From positions 1-46,964 of the forward strand of contig JAACJQ010000274.1 in the NCBI GenBank assembly GCA_016879935.1: 46,964 nucleotides of DNA. The letters run 5' to 3'. The position numbers and the translations under genes are program-made. Below, piece after piece: positions 17,858 to 26,204 of this stretch. The notes under the pieces are model-generated. The model was given only the letters and a program-made list of their open reading frames with translations, was not told where the DNA came from and searched no databases. The first letter of the stretch is position 1, and every line of letters starts with the position of its first letter. This stretch comes from Archangiaceae bacterium (GTDB taxonomy: Bacteria > Myxococcota > Myxococcia > Myxococcales > Myxococcaceae).

Positions 17858-18529
17858 TTACTTCTTGCCGCTCTTGTGCGCCGCGCGCATCGCCGACTTC
17901 ACCGCGGGCTTGATGACGACGAGGCCCTCGTTGTGGCCCGCGACGCCGCCCTTGATGAGGACGAGGTTCTTGTCGGCCAGCACGTCGGCGACCGTGAGGT
18001 TCTGGGTCGTGACCTGCTCGACGCCGTAGTGACCGGGGAGCTTCTTGTTCGGGTACACGCGGCCCGGCGTCTTACGCTGACCGATGGCGCCCGGGTGCTT
18101 GCGGTACTCGTGCGTACCGTGGGTCTGACCGAAGCCGCGGAAGCCCCAGCGCTTCACGACGCCCTGGTAGCCACGGCCCTTCGTGATGCCCGTGACGTCG
18201 ACCAGCTCGCCCTTCTTGAAGAGGGAGCCCGCGTTCACGGCCTCACCGATCTTGAAATTCGCCAGCTCGGCGGCCTCGACGCGGAACTCGCGGATGACGC
18301 GCTTCGCCTTCACGCCGGCCTTCTTGAACGAGCCAGCCATCGGCTTCGTCAGGTGCTTCTCCTTGGCGTCCTTGAAGCCGAGGATGACGGCCGTGTACTG
18401 ATCCTTCTCCATGGTGCGGTGACCGATCACCTCGCACGAGGTGATGTCGATGACCGTCACGGGAACGACGTTGCCTTCTTCATTGAAGACCTGCGTCATT
18501 CCGACCTTCTTGCCGATGAGACCCTTCAT
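17858..18529 (-). CDS. rplC: 50S ribosomal protein L3, outside an S10 operon
   Basis: A 223-residue L3 with the family signatures GLIGKKVGMTQVF at the N-terminus, DVTGITKGRGYQG near 111-123 and the HPGAIGQRKTPG loop near 145-156. L3 binds 23S rRNA and starts large-subunit assembly. ATG 18529 has AGGAAA just upstream; the longer frame to 18907 is not protein-like. In most bacteria rplC lies between rpsJ and rplD. Here its neighbours are a small exported protein and the 77-Cys lipoprotein gene 48 nt downstream. By hand alignment, the residue at the methylated Gln150 of E. coli L3 is Lys153. It may be the only copy or an extra paralogue. Confidence 0.95.
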   Translation of the reverse strand: MKGLIGKKVGMTQVFNEEGNVVPVTVIDITSCEVIGHRTMEKDQYTAVILGFKDAKEKHLTKPMAGSFKKAGVKAKRVIREFRVEAAELANFKIGEAVNAGSLFKKGELVDVTGITKGRGYQGVVKRWGFRGFGQTHGTHEYRKHPGAIGQRKTPGRVYPNKKLPGHYGVEQVTTQNLTVADVLADKNLVLIKGGVAGHNEGLVVIKPAVKSAMRAAHKSGKK

Positions 18530-18656
18530 GTGTTTCCTGTCTTTCTCTCGCACGTGGAGCTCAGCTGGCTTGCCAGAGGTGCGGTGATGCAGCCCGGGTG
18601 ATTCCGAGCGGGCGGGCCAACTAGCAGGGCATGCCACCTGGCGCAAGCGCGCGTCT

Positions 18657-19004
18657 TCAGGGGCAGGTGCCGGGCAGCAGGCTCCAGGTGAAGTAGCCCG
18701 TCTTGAGTACGAGTCGAAGGCTGTTCGAGCCCTTGTCTTCGAACGAGAAGCGGAACGACTCGATGGTGCGTGAGTCGATGGCGATCTGAACGAGGTGTCG
18801 CGCCTTGCGATCGAGCCCCTCGAAGCGGGCACGTTCGGTTCGGCTGACGATCTGCCACGGGCGCTCGTCGACTCGAACCCGAAAAGAAGCCGAGACCTTC
18901 GAGGCATCGACCGACATCACCGGCTCGCCGTCAGCTCTGGGAACGGGCGGCACGCAGACGACGCCATCGGCAGCCAAGAGGAGCAGGCTCAGCAGCGCGG
19001 GCAT
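18657..19004 (-). CDS. Small exported protein, unknown function
   Basis: A 115-residue protein beginning with a signal-like segment (MPALLSLLLLAADGVVC). The mature part is basic and ends in TWSLLPGTCP, so it carries two cysteines that might pair. I recognise no family. The start at ATG 19004 is chosen because it gives the signal sequence and leaves 57 nt to the divergent gene at 19062. The 127 nt between its stop and the rplC start (18530-18656) hold the rplC ribosome site and no other visible gene. Confidence 0.6.
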   Translation of the reverse strand: MPALLSLLLLAADGVVCVPPVPRADGEPVMSVDASKVSASFRVRVDERPWQIVSRTERARFEGLDRKARHLVQIAIDSRTIESFRFSFEDKGSNSLRLVLKTGYFTWSLLPGTCP

Positions 19005-19061
19005 CACGTCGGTCGGACGCGATGGCTGGCCCACCGGTTCCGTGCTGGGTACAAGTCGCGC

Positions 19062-20399
19062 ATGTCGCTCAGCCTCGCCCTGCCCCACGGAGCGCCACGC
19101 CTCGTCGCCAACGCGCGGGTCGACGCCGTTCCGTCGGCGTCAGAGGTCGAGACCGACGGCTCCCGCCTGCTCAACGCGTCGGCTGACGACGTGCTGGGGC
19201 TGGCGACCGACGTGCGCGTGAAGGAGGCCGCGAACGCCGCGGTGAAGCGCCTGGGGGTCGAGCTCAGCCGCTCCTCGACGCTGGTCTCACAGCTCGAGAC
19301 GAGACTGGCGACGCGGCTCAAGGCCGACTCGGCGGCGATGGTCGATTCGCTCGCGACGGTGGTGCGCGCGCTGGAACAGGCCGACGCGCGGCGCTTCGTC
19401 GACGTTCGGCTCTCACGGCGGCTGGGCACCACGGGAACGGTCTTCGCGTCACCCGAGCAGCTCGCGACCCAGCTCGCGGTCGCGGCCTCCGAGCAGCGGG
19501 TGGTGCTCGTCGATGGCGTGCGCGTGTACGAAGGCGATCTCGCGCCCCTGCCCCGCCTGGTGGAGATCACCCAGCGCAACCACGTGCCGCTCGTGGTGAT
19601 CGATGCGCTCGGCCCTGGCCCACTCGGAGCGAATGGCAACGGTGTGCTGGAGCACTTCGAGCTCGCCGGTCAGGTCGATCTCTCGGTCAGCACGCTGGGC
19701 CCCGGAGCCGTGGCCATCGCGGGTGTTCGCGCCGTGGTCGACGCGTTTCTGCCGTTTCTGCCGGCGCGCGTCGGTACCGGGTCCACTGCGGCGATCGCCA
19801 AGCGCCTCGACCTCATCGACGCCGAAGCCCACCGGCGCAGCCGCGCGCTCGACCTCGCCGAGTCGTTGCAGGAGGCGCTGCGTCTCCGATCACTCGACAC
19901 CGGCCCTTCGGTCACGCCGATCATTCCCATCTGGCTTGGCGACGAAGGGCTGACCGACATCTGGCTGCGTCAGCTCGCGGAGCAAGGCGTGTTCTGTCGC
20001 GGACTGCTCGACGGGCCACGGTCGCGCTTGCTGCTCGCGCTGCCCGCCACCGCGACCGAGCAACAGCAGCAGCAGCTCGTCGAGGCGCTGGAGAAGATCG
20101 AGAAAAAGCTGGGAGCGCCGCCTCCACTCGATGCCGACGCGCCACGGACAGTGACGATCGCCCGGCCCGGTTCGTTCGCGATCGGCACCCCGTGCCACCC
20201 GCGCTGGCTTCCGGCGATGCCCGAGTCCGTGGCGACGAACGCGCCCGTCAACGATGGGCGCTCGGTGCGAGAGCGCATCTTCGACACGGTCGAGACGATG
20301 ACCTGGCGAATCGCGAGCGGGCAGTCGGGCCAGCTGCGCCGCCTGCCTGGCGCCAACACGCTGCGAACCCTCGTCGATCGGGCCCGCGCGAAGAAGTGA
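19062..20399 (+). CDS. AONS/KBL-family PLP-enzyme homologue without the catalytic lysine
   Basis: A 445-residue protein related to 8-amino-7-oxononanoate synthase and its alpha-oxoamine synthase relatives (BioF, KBL). The N-terminal LGLATDVRVKEAA, the central VVIDALGPGPLGANGNGV and the C-terminal LLLALP segments line up with the family. The PLP-contacting Asp (D181) is present. The His of the usual DDAHGTG is Leu183, and the Schiff-base Lys of TFGKGFG is Pro214 (TLGPGAV). Without that lysine normal PLP catalysis is not expected, so this looks like a pseudoenzyme with a binding or regulatory role, or one whose chemistry has changed. A run of five Gln lies near residue 330. Its stop abuts the convergent mlaC-like stop with no spacer. 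Confidence 0.75.
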   Translation: MSLSLALPHGAPRLVANARVDAVPSASEVETDGSRLLNASADDVLGLATDVRVKEAANAAVKRLGVELSRSSTLVSQLETRLATRLKADSAAMVDSLATVVRALEQADARRFVDVRLSRRLGTTGTVFASPEQLATQLAVAASEQRVVLVDGVRVYEGDLAPLPRLVEITQRNHVPLVVIDALGPGPLGANGNGVLEHFELAGQVDLSVSTLGPGAVAIAGVRAVVDAFLPFLPARVGTGSTAAIAKRLDLIDAEAHRRSRALDLAESLQEALRLRSLDTGPSVTPIIPIWLGDEGLTDIWLRQLAEQGVFCRGLLDGPRSRLLLALPATATEQQQQQLVEALEKIEKKLGAPPPLDADAPRTVTIARPGSFAIGTPCHPRWLPAMPESVATNAPVNDGRSVRERIFDTVETMTWRIASGQSGQLRRLPGANTLRTLVDRARAKK

Positions 20400-20984
20400 T
20401 TACTTCGCCGCGCCGCCGGCGGCTTCTGCGGGTTTCTCGAGCTGCTCCTTCTTGGCCTTGAGCGACGACAGCAGGCCGTCGAAGCCCTTGTTCGAGATGA
20501 GCTTGCGGAACTGATCGGCGTAGGTCGACACGAGCGACACGTCGTCGGTGATCACGTCGTAGATCTTCCACTCGCTCTTCGCGTCGGGGCGGAACAGCTT
20601 GTACGTGACGGGAAACTTGTCGTCCTTCACCACCAGCGTCGCGGTGACGGTCGCCTCTTCCTTCTCGATCTTCTCGCCGACGTACTCGAACTTCGCGCCG
20701 TTCTTTCCGTCGCCGAGCGCCTTCTGGGCGTAGCTCGCGCGCAGCAGGCCCTTCATCGTCGCGCTGAAATCCTCCTGCTTCTTCTTGTCGAGCTTGTCCC
20801 ACTCCTTCTTGCCGAGGGCGCGCTTCGCCAGCTCGACGAAGTCGATGTACTTGTCGGCCACGGTGGCGAGCTTCTCGATCGTCGCCTCCTTCTGCAGCAC
20901 CACCTGCACCTCGGAGTCGGCTGCCTTCACGATGCCCAGGGGGCCCGTCGCGGCGAGAAGTGTGGTCGCAAGAATGGTCAGCAC
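20400..20984 (-). CDS. mlaC: MlaC/Ttg2D-family periplasmic phospholipid-binding protein
   Basis: A 194-residue exported protein of the MlaC (toluene-tolerance Ttg2D) family, which carries phospholipid between the outer membrane and an inner-membrane MlaFEDB-type transporter. Family hallmarks are the N-terminal helical part with YIDFVELAKRALGKKEWDKL, the KIYDVITDDVSLVSTYADQF strand-helix turn and the C-terminal GFDGLLSSLKAKK. The start is GTG 20984, fixed by GGAGG at 20993-20997 with an 8-nt spacer. It follows the tolC-like gene by 88 nt in the same direction. No MlaD, MlaE or MlaF gene is in the window. The Ala/Gly-rich C-terminal tail is not part of the usual fold. Confidence 0.85.
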   Translation of the reverse strand: MLTILATTLLAATGPLGIVKAADSEVQVVLQKEATIEKLATVADKYIDFVELAKRALGKKEWDKLDKKKQEDFSATMKGLLRASYAQKALGDGKNGAKFEYVGEKIEKEEATVTATLVVKDDKFPVTYKLFRPDAKSEWKIYDVITDDVSLVSTYADQFRKLISNKGFDGLLSSLKAKKEQLEKPAEAAGGAAK

Positions 20985-20992
20985 GAGGCGAT

Positions 20993-20997
20993 CCTCC
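20993..20997 (-). promoter_or_regulatory. Ribosome binding site fixing the mlaC-like GTG start
   Basis: GGAGG on the minus strand, 8 nt before GTG 20984. There is no nearby ATG that keeps the signal sequence. Confidence 0.7.
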
Positions 20998-21072
20998 AGA
21001 GGTGGTGCGGGCGTGACTTACACGCCTTCGACTCGATCGACGAGTTGCCATTCAAAGCGCCGCTGATCGAGA

Positions 21073-22482
21073 TCAGTGGGGCTTGAGCGCGTCGGAGACC
21101 GGCGGCGCGACCGGCGTCACGTCGTAGGGGATCTGCAGGAGCACGGGCTGACCGACGGAACGAGACAACGTCTTGAGGCCGACCTGCACGTCGTGAAGCG
21201 CCTGCGCTCTCGATGCGCTCGCGCTCGCCAGGGCGGTGAACGACTCGACGAGATCGCGGGTGTCGCCGGTGCCGAGATCGAACGCCGCGAACGCTGCCGT
21301 CGCCCACCGCCGCGCCGACTTCTCGGCAAGGGTCTGCTTCTCGACCCGCACCAGCGCGCCCCGCGTCTCGCCGTGGGCCTTCTCGAGCTCGAGCCGCACG
21401 CCGGCTTTGATCAGATCTCGCTGCGCCTTCATCTTGTCGAGTTCGGCGCGGGCCGCGTCGAGCAGGGCGCTCTTCTGCGGAAAGTCCCACGTGTAGCGGG
21501 AGACGAGCGCGATGCCGGCAGAGAGATCGTTGTACGGATCATACGCGAACGGAGAACGCTGCCGCGTCGCGCTCGTCGTCCACACCCACCGCGCGAAGCC
21601 CGCGATGCCGAAGTCGGGGTAGTACATGCGCTCGCGAATCAGCACTTCCTGCTCTCGGGCCGCGACGCCGGCTTCGACCGCACGCAACTCAGGCCGGTGC
21701 GTGAGCGCCTGCTCGAGCAACTTGTCGGTCGGCTCCAGCTGCCCGTGCGGGTCGGGGAGGTTCTCGGTCTTCACCTCGATCACTTCGTCGGGCGAGGCCG
21801 CGACCAGCAGCCGAATCGCCGAGAGCGCGAACTCCTCGCCCTGCATCGCCGCGTGCCGCTGCACCTCGGCCTGCTGGCGATAGAAGTCGAGCTTGTACAG
21901 GTCCATCTGAGAGACCTGCGGGCTGTCGACCTTGCGGAGGCGATCGAGTGTCTCCTTCGCGTCGTCGAGCCGCTTCATCGTGTCGTCGATCACGTGCACG
22001 CCAGCGCGGGCGAGCGTGAGGCCCCAGTACGCCTGCGAGACCTGCAGCTCGGCTTCGTCAGCAGCGCGAGACGAGAGCGCTTCACCGGCCTCGACGCCCT
22101 TGGCGCCAGCAGCCTCGAGCGCATCGAGCTTTCCGAACGTGTAGATCGGGAGCAACGCCTCGGCGCCCGCGCGGAACTGAACGCCGACCTGACCGAAGTC
22201 GAGATCGTACATGAGCGTCGACTTCGTCGTGGGCGGCCCACCGATGCCGTCGTTGCGCGCTTCAGGTGTGGGCCCGGCAACCGCGACGTACGACTCCACG
22301 CGCGGAAACCACGCCCACCGCGCCTCTTCGTATTTCGCGCGGAACCACTGCAGCTGCGCCTGCGACTCCTTCACCCGGTGATCGTTCTTGCGAGCGCGTT
22401 CGATCAGCTCGGGCAACGTCATCGGAGCGGCGCTCGCCGAGATGGAACCTCCGAGAATCAGGCTGACGACGAGGGCTCGCAC
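21073..22482 (-). CDS. TolC-family outer-membrane factor
   Basis: A protein of about 469 residues with the TolC/OEP layout: two related halves of long amphipathic helices with short strand segments, for example MTLPELIERARKNDHRV at the start of the mature part and PELRAVEAGVAAREQEVLI in the second half. TolC proteins form outer-membrane trimers that act as exit ducts for efflux or secretion. I chose GTG 22482 because it begins the signal peptide (VRALVVSLILGGSISASA) and leaves about 60 nt for the divergent gene. An ATG at 22557 would overlap that gene. It forms a two-gene unit with the MlaC-like gene; no membrane-fusion or pump gene is next to it. Confidence 0.85.
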   Translation of the reverse strand: MRALVVSLILGGSISASAAPMTLPELIERARKNDHRVKESQAQLQWFRAKYEEARWAWFPRVESYVAVAGPTPEARNDGIGGPPTTKSTLMYDLDFGQVGVQFRAGAEALLPIYTFGKLDALEAAGAKGVEAGEALSSRAADEAELQVSQAYWGLTLARAGVHVIDDTMKRLDDAKETLDRLRKVDSPQVSQMDLYKLDFYRQQAEVQRHAAMQGEEFALSAIRLLVAASPDEVIEVKTENLPDPHGQLEPTDKLLEQALTHRPELRAVEAGVAAREQEVLIRERMYYPDFGIAGFARWVWTTSATRQRSPFAYDPYNDLSAGIALVSRYTWDFPQKSALLDAARAELDKMKAQRDLIKAGVRLELEKAHGETRGALVRVEKQTLAEKSARRWATAAFAAFDLGTGDTRDLVESFTALASASASRAQALHDVQVGLKTLSRSVGQPVLLQIPYDVTPVAPPVSDALKPH

Positions 22483-22530
22483 GGACCGCGCGCGACCTAC
22501 CGCACACGGCCTTTGAATTGAAGCGTCCTT

Positions 22531-22535
22531 GGAGG
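22531..22535 (+). promoter_or_regulatory. Ribosome binding site favouring GTG 22542
   Basis: GGAGG with a 6-nt spacer to GTG 22542. The in-frame ATGs at 22551 and 22560 are 15 nt or more away, so GTG is the likely start. Confidence 0.65.
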
Positions 22536-22541
22536 AGTACA

Positions 22542-23141
22542 GTGCCCGCCATGTCACGAATGCTCCTGCTCACGGGTCTGTCGCTGGCGATCGTCGCTCA
22601 CGCCGAAGAAAAGAAGGACCCGAAGCTCAAGGGGTCGATGAAGCAGAGCGCCCCGAAGATCGATCTCGGCCTGCCCGCCTTCAACACGATTCCCACGGGC
22701 GAGGGCATGAAGAAGGTCGAGCAGAAGCAGGTCAGCGACACGCCGACGACGACCTCGGGCGCCGCCGTGTACACGATCGTGAGCGTTCAACACGGCAAGG
22801 GCTTCGTGCGCACGCCCACGGGTTCGAAGCCGAGCGCGCCGTACGCGGCGGTGGCAGCGGCGGGCGCTCCGTTGATGACCGAGAAGTTCTCGACGGTCGT
22901 GCGGGTGAAGGCGCCCGACAAGAAGAGCACCTCGATCGAGGTGATGGTGCTCGACCCGCGCGGAGACACCGTGATGGATGCGTCGGGCCAGCTCACCTTC
23001 AAGAACGACGAGACCGACTGGACGGTCGACTGGGAGCCCACCGGCATTCGCACTGGCGGCGAGTTTCAGGTGCTGGTGCGTATCGGCGGAAATCCGCTCG
23101 GCACGTTCCCGCTCAAGGTCGACGCGAAGGCACCCAATTGA
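22542..23141 (+). CDS. Exported protein of unknown function
   Basis: A 199-residue protein with a signal peptide ending near AIVAHA, then a Lys-rich stretch and a mostly beta C-terminal half (VVRVKAPDKKSTSIEVMVLDPRGD, EFQVLVRIGG) that looks like an Ig-like or C2-like sandwich. I recognise no family and see no catalytic or metal motif. It is divergent from the tolC-like gene, so the two may share a 60-nt control region. GTG 22542 is chosen on the ribosome site at 22531-22535; ATG 22551 is the alternative. Confidence 0.75.
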   Translation: MPAMSRMLLLTGLSLAIVAHAEEKKDPKLKGSMKQSAPKIDLGLPAFNTIPTGEGMKKVEQKQVSDTPTTTSGAAVYTIVSVQHGKGFVRTPTGSKPSAPYAAVAAAGAPLMTEKFSTVVRVKAPDKKSTSIEVMVLDPRGDTVMDASGQLTFKNDETDWTVDWEPTGIRTGGEFQVLVRIGGNPLGTFPLKVDAKAPN

Positions 23142-23203
23142 AATGACGCTCCCCGAGCGGTGGGCTATGGGGGCGCGGTCCTCGCTTCCCCGGAGACCGC
23201 CTC

Positions 23204-24118
23204 ATGGCCTACACCGATCGCGTCAAGCAGATCCTCTCGTGGTACCCGTCTGATTCTCCTGGCGTGCTGACGAACCTCGCGCGCCTGATGAACACGGGCA
23301 CCCTCGCTGGCACCGGCAACATGGTGATTCTGCCGGTCGATCAGGGCTTCGAGCACGGCCCCGTTCGCAGCTTCCAGCCCAACCCGGCTGGCTACGACCC
23401 CGACTACCACGCGCAGCTCGCCATCGACTCTGGCTGCAACGCCTACGCGGCGCCGCTGGGGTTCCTCGAGGCCGTCGCCGGCAAGCTCAAGGGCGAGATT
23501 CCCCTCATCCTCAAGCTGAACAACTCCGACACGCTCGCGAAGGTCGAGCCGATGTCGGCGCTCACCGGCTCGGTGCGCGACGCCGTGCGGCTGGGCTGCG
23601 CCGCGATCGGGTACACGAGTTATCCCGGCTCGAGCCTGCGCAATCAGCAGTACCAGGATCTGCGCGACCTCATCCTCGAGGCGAAGGACGCAGGCCTGCC
23701 CACGGTGCTCTGGGCCTACCCGCGCGGCAACATGTCGAAGGACGGCGAGACCGCGGTCGACGTGATCGGCTACGCGGCGCAGATCTCGGCGCAGCTCGGC
23801 GCGCACATCATCAAGGTGAAGCCCCCGAAGGACTTCCTCGAGCAGGCCGAAGCCAAGAAGGTGTTCGAGAAGTACTCGATTCCCACGAAGACGATGGCCG
23901 ATCGCGTGCGCCACGTCGTGCAGAGCGCCTTCAACGGCAAGCGCATCGTCATCTTCTCGGGCGGCGAGGCCAAAGACACGCCGGCGCTGCTCGAAGAGAT
24001 TCGTGGCATTCGTGAAGGTGGCGGTTTCGGCTCGATCATGGGCCGCAACGCCTTCCAGCGGCCGCGCGCCGAGTCGCTCACGTTGCTCAAGGACGTGATG
24101 GCGATCTTCAAGTCGTGA
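23204..24118 (+). CDS. fbaB: Class I fructose-bisphosphate aldolase (DhnA/FbaB type)
   Basis: A 304-residue DhnA-type aldolase, which cleaves fructose 1,6-bisphosphate to dihydroxyacetone phosphate and glyceraldehyde 3-phosphate through a lysine Schiff base. Family features include [13 protein letters not shown] near 41-53, the LKLNNSDTL segment, YPRGN near 172-176 and the HIIKVKPP strand with the probable Schiff-base Lys (K204). SGGEAKD near 255-261 and the MGRNAFQRP phosphate loop follow. A GCGGTC/GACCGC hairpin (23175-23200) sits directly before the start codon. The next gene begins 31-43 nt downstream. Confidence 0.92.
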   Translation: MAYTDRVKQILSWYPSDSPGVLTNLARLMNTGTLAGTGNMVILPVDQGFEHGPVRSFQPNPAGYDPDYHAQLAIDSGCNAYAAPLGFLEAVAGKLKGEIPLILKLNNSDTLAKVEPMSALTGSVRDAVRLGCAAIGYTSYPGSSLRNQQYQDLRDLILEAKDAGLPTVLWAYPRGNMSKDGETAVDVIGYAAQISAQLGAHIIKVKPPKDFLEQAEAKKVFEKYSIPTKTMADRVRHVVQSAFNGKRIVIFSGGEAKDTPALLEEIRGIREGGGFGSIMGRNAFQRPRAESLTLLKDVMAIFKS

Positions 24119-24161
24119 GTTCAACCCCGTCGTTCAACGCAGTCTGCTCATGGAGAGCCAA

Positions 24162-24914
24162 GTGAAGAAACTCGTGCTGTCGCTGTGCCTCGCTTCGAGC
24201 GTGGCACTCGCGCAGGCAGGCAAAGCGCCCGAGGCGCCGAAGCCGCCTGTGATGCCCACCGGAGAAGAGCTGAACAAGGTGCTGTACACGTTCGGCGTTC
24301 TCATCGCGAAGAACACCCCGGTCGGCATGGCCGGTCTGTCGGAGACCGAGCTCGCGGAGCTGAAGAAGGGCTTCCTCGACGCGGCGCTCAAGAAGCCGCT
24401 GGCGATCAACGCGCAGGAGTTCGACGCGAAGGTCGGCCAGTTCCTCCGCCAGCGTCAGGAAGAGCGCGGCGCGAAGGAGAAGGTGAAGGGCGCCGAGTAC
24501 GCGACGAAGATGGCCGCCGAGAAGGGCGCCACCAAGACGCCGACGGGCCTCATCTACATCGAGACCGCCGCTGGCTCGGGCGATCAGCCCACGGCCGCCG
24601 ACACGGTGAAGGTGCACTACAAGGGCACGCTCATCGACGGCACCGAGTTCGACAGCTCGTACAAGCGCAACGAGCCGGCGACGTTCCCGCTCGGTGGCGT
24701 GATCAAGTGCTGGACGGAAGGCGTCGCGAAGATGAAGACGGGCGGCAAGGCCAAGCTGATCTGCCCGCCTGAGATCGCGTACGGCGAGATGGGTCGTCCG
24801 TCGATTCCCCCGAACGCGACGCTGACCTTCGAGGTCGAGCTGATCGAGGTGCAGAAGGCGCCTCCTCCGGCTCCTGCTCCTGTTCCTGCCCCGGCGCCGG
24901 GAGGTGCCCAGTGA
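24162..24914 (+). CDS. Exported FKBP-type peptidyl-prolyl isomerase, first of a tandem pair
   Basis: A 250-residue Mip/FkpA-like isomerase: signal peptide ([17 protein letters not shown]), an N-terminal helical dimerisation region (about 30-110), an FKBP domain and a Pro/Ala tail. The FKBP active-site set is intact: [27 protein letters not shown] and LTFEVEL. Such proteins catalyse proline isomerisation and act as periplasmic folding helpers. GTG 24162 has GGAG six bases upstream; ATG 24150 is possible but has no ribosome site and weakens the signal peptide. Its TGA overlaps the GTG start of the second FKBP gene. The two are clear paralogues. Confidence 0.85.
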   Translation: MKKLVLSLCLASSVALAQAGKAPEAPKPPVMPTGEELNKVLYTFGVLIAKNTPVGMAGLSETELAELKKGFLDAALKKPLAINAQEFDAKVGQFLRQRQEERGAKEKVKGAEYATKMAAEKGATKTPTGLIYIETAAGSGDQPTAADTVKVHYKGTLIDGTEFDSSYKRNEPATFPLGGVIKCWTEGVAKMKTGGKAKLICPPEIAYGEMGRPSIPPNATLTFEVELIEVQKAPPPAPAPVPAPAPGGAQ

Positions 24915-25693
24915 AGTCGCGCATTCTGTCGTCGATGATCGTGGTGGCGTTCGCCCTCACGGGTTGCCCCAGCGAAAAGAAGGACGGTACGGGTTCGGGT
25001 GGAACGGCGCCGGTCGCCAACACGCCCGTGGTTCCGCCGGTGAACCCGGCCGAGCCGCCGAAGCCACCGCCCCCGCCTCCCCTCTCGCCTGAAGACGTGA
25101 ACAAGGTCGCCTACGTGCTGGGCACCTTCCTCGCGCAGCGCACGCCGATCGCTTCGGCCGAGCTGTCGGAGGCCGAGCTCAACGAAGTGCTCAAGGGCGT
25201 GATGGACGCGTCGCAGGGCAAAGAGCTCGCGGTGAAGCTCGAGGAGTACGGCCCGAAGGTCGATCAGCTGCTCCAGGCGAAGGCCGCCGAGCGCAACGCC
25301 AAGGCGAAGGTCGAGGCCGAGAAGCAGCTCGGGAAGTTCATGAAGGAGAAGGGCGCGAAGAAGACGGCGTCGGGCCTCATCTTCATCTCGACCGCTGCCG
25401 GCAAGGGCGACAGCCCGAAGCCTGAAGACACGGTGAAGGTGCACTACCGGGGCACGCTGCTCGACGGCAAGGAGTTCGACTCCTCGTACGCGCGCAACCA
25501 GCCGACCGAGTTCCCCCTCAACGGCGTCATCAAGTGCTGGACCGAAGGCGTCGGCATGATGAAGGTGGGCGGCAAGGCGAAGCTGATCTGCCCGCCTGAC
25601 ATCGCGTACGGCGAGCGCGGCGCGCCTCCCTCCATTCCGCCGAACTCCGTCCTCCAGTTCGAGGTCGAGCTGCTCGAAGTGAAGAAGAAGTAA
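24911..25693 (+). CDS. FKBP-type peptidyl-prolyl isomerase lipoprotein, second of a tandem pair
   Basis: A 260-residue paralogue of the gene before it, but a lipoprotein: FALTGC gives a lipobox with Cys18. A Pro-rich spacer, the helical Mip-type dimerisation region (60-145) and an intact FKBP domain follow ([37 protein letters not shown]). The first copy appears free in the periplasm or outside, while this one would be membrane-anchored, so duplication was followed by a change of location. GTG 24911 overlaps the upstream stop by 4 nt (GTGA). A terminator follows at 25721. Confidence 0.92.
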   Translation: MKSRILSSMIVVAFALTGCPSEKKDGTGSGGTAPVANTPVVPPVNPAEPPKPPPPPPLSPEDVNKVAYVLGTFLAQRTPIASAELSEAELNEVLKGVMDASQGKELAVKLEEYGPKVDQLLQAKAAERNAKAKVEAEKQLGKFMKEKGAKKTASGLIFISTAAGKGDSPKPEDTVKVHYRGTLLDGKEFDSSYARNQPTEFPLNGVIKCWTEGVGMMKVGGKAKLICPPDIAYGERGAPPSIPPNSVLQFEVELLEVKKK

Positions 25694-25720
25694 CCGGCTT
25701 CAGCTCGAGCTGGGCCCGCG

Positions 25721-25761
25721 GGGCGTTCGTTCCACCTGGAGCGAACGCCCTTCGTGTTTTT
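25721..25761 (+). terminator. Rho-independent terminator after the FKBP pair
   Basis: GGGCGTTCG (25721-25729) pairs with CGAACGCCC (25742-25750). A T-G wobble and a TCC/GGA inner stem extend it. TTCGTGTTTTT follows. It overlaps the stop codon of the convergent gene at 25761 and could slow transcription from both sides. Confidence 0.85.
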
Positions 25762-26165
25762 CAGGGCCCATCGAGCACGTTGGAGACGACGACGCCCGAC
25801 CACCCTTTCGCGCCGTCATCGCCCAGGTGCTGAACGACGACGAACGCGGCGGGCAGCGACGCGGGCAGCTCGACGGAGAATGGGGCGAGCCGTTCACCCG
25901 ACCGAAGCGTGCGCAGGTTCGAGGCAGAGGCGCCGGCAGACCGGGCGCTGAACTGCGAGAGGGCGCTGCCCGACGAGGCGCCGGCCTCACGAACCTCGAT
26001 CGCAGCGGGGTCTCCAAGCGCGTAGTCGCTCACCACGATGGAGCCCGGCCCACGATTCTCGAGCGAACAAGCGACCGTGCGCCCCGATCGCTCACACGCC
26101 AGGCGCAGCGGCTCGGTGGTCGGCACGGCGAGGCGAGCGCAGCTGATGAGGACGACAAAAAACAA
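25761..26165 (-). CDS. Possible small lipoprotein downstream of tRNA-Ala, start uncertain
   Basis: The frame is convincingly coding in its C-terminal part (about 120 residues, two early cysteines, then a beta-rich domain ending in VSNVLDGP), but its start is unclear. Reading from TTG 26165 gives FFVVLISC, which looks like a short lipoprotein signal. That TTG lies in the U-run of the tRNA-Ala terminator and has no ribosome site. Longer versions reach into the tRNA gene and are not credible. It may be a gene that lost its 5' end to the tRNA unit, or one that uses a rare start. No family recognised. Confidence 0.45.
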   Translation of the reverse strand: MFFVVLISCARLAVPTTEPLRLACERSGRTVACSLENRGPGSIVVSDYALGDPAAIEVREAGASSGSALSQFSARSAGASASNLRTLRSGERLAPFSVELPASLPAAFVVVQHLGDDGAKGWSGVVVSNVLDGP

Positions 26166-26192
26166 GGGGCTTCGGTGTTGAACCGAAGCCCC
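26157..26192 (-). terminator. Rho-independent terminator of the tRNA-Ala gene
   Basis: On the minus strand a perfect 10-bp stem GGGGCTTCGG/CCGAAGCCCC (26183-26192 and 26166-26175) closes a 7-nt loop. TTGTTTTTT follows. It starts 12 nt after the tRNA 3' end. Confidence 0.92.
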
Positions 26193-26204
26193 TCGCGGAA
26201 CTTG

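Noticed and set aside
21076-22521. Plus-strand open frame of 481 codons opposite the tolC-like gene
   Set aside because: Arg/Leu-rich shadow; the opposite strand has a clear TolC-family pattern.
23175-23200. GCGGTC/GACCGC hairpin just before the aldolase start
   Set aside because: Six base pairs with a large loop is common in GC-rich DNA; no riboswitch or operator pattern could be supported.
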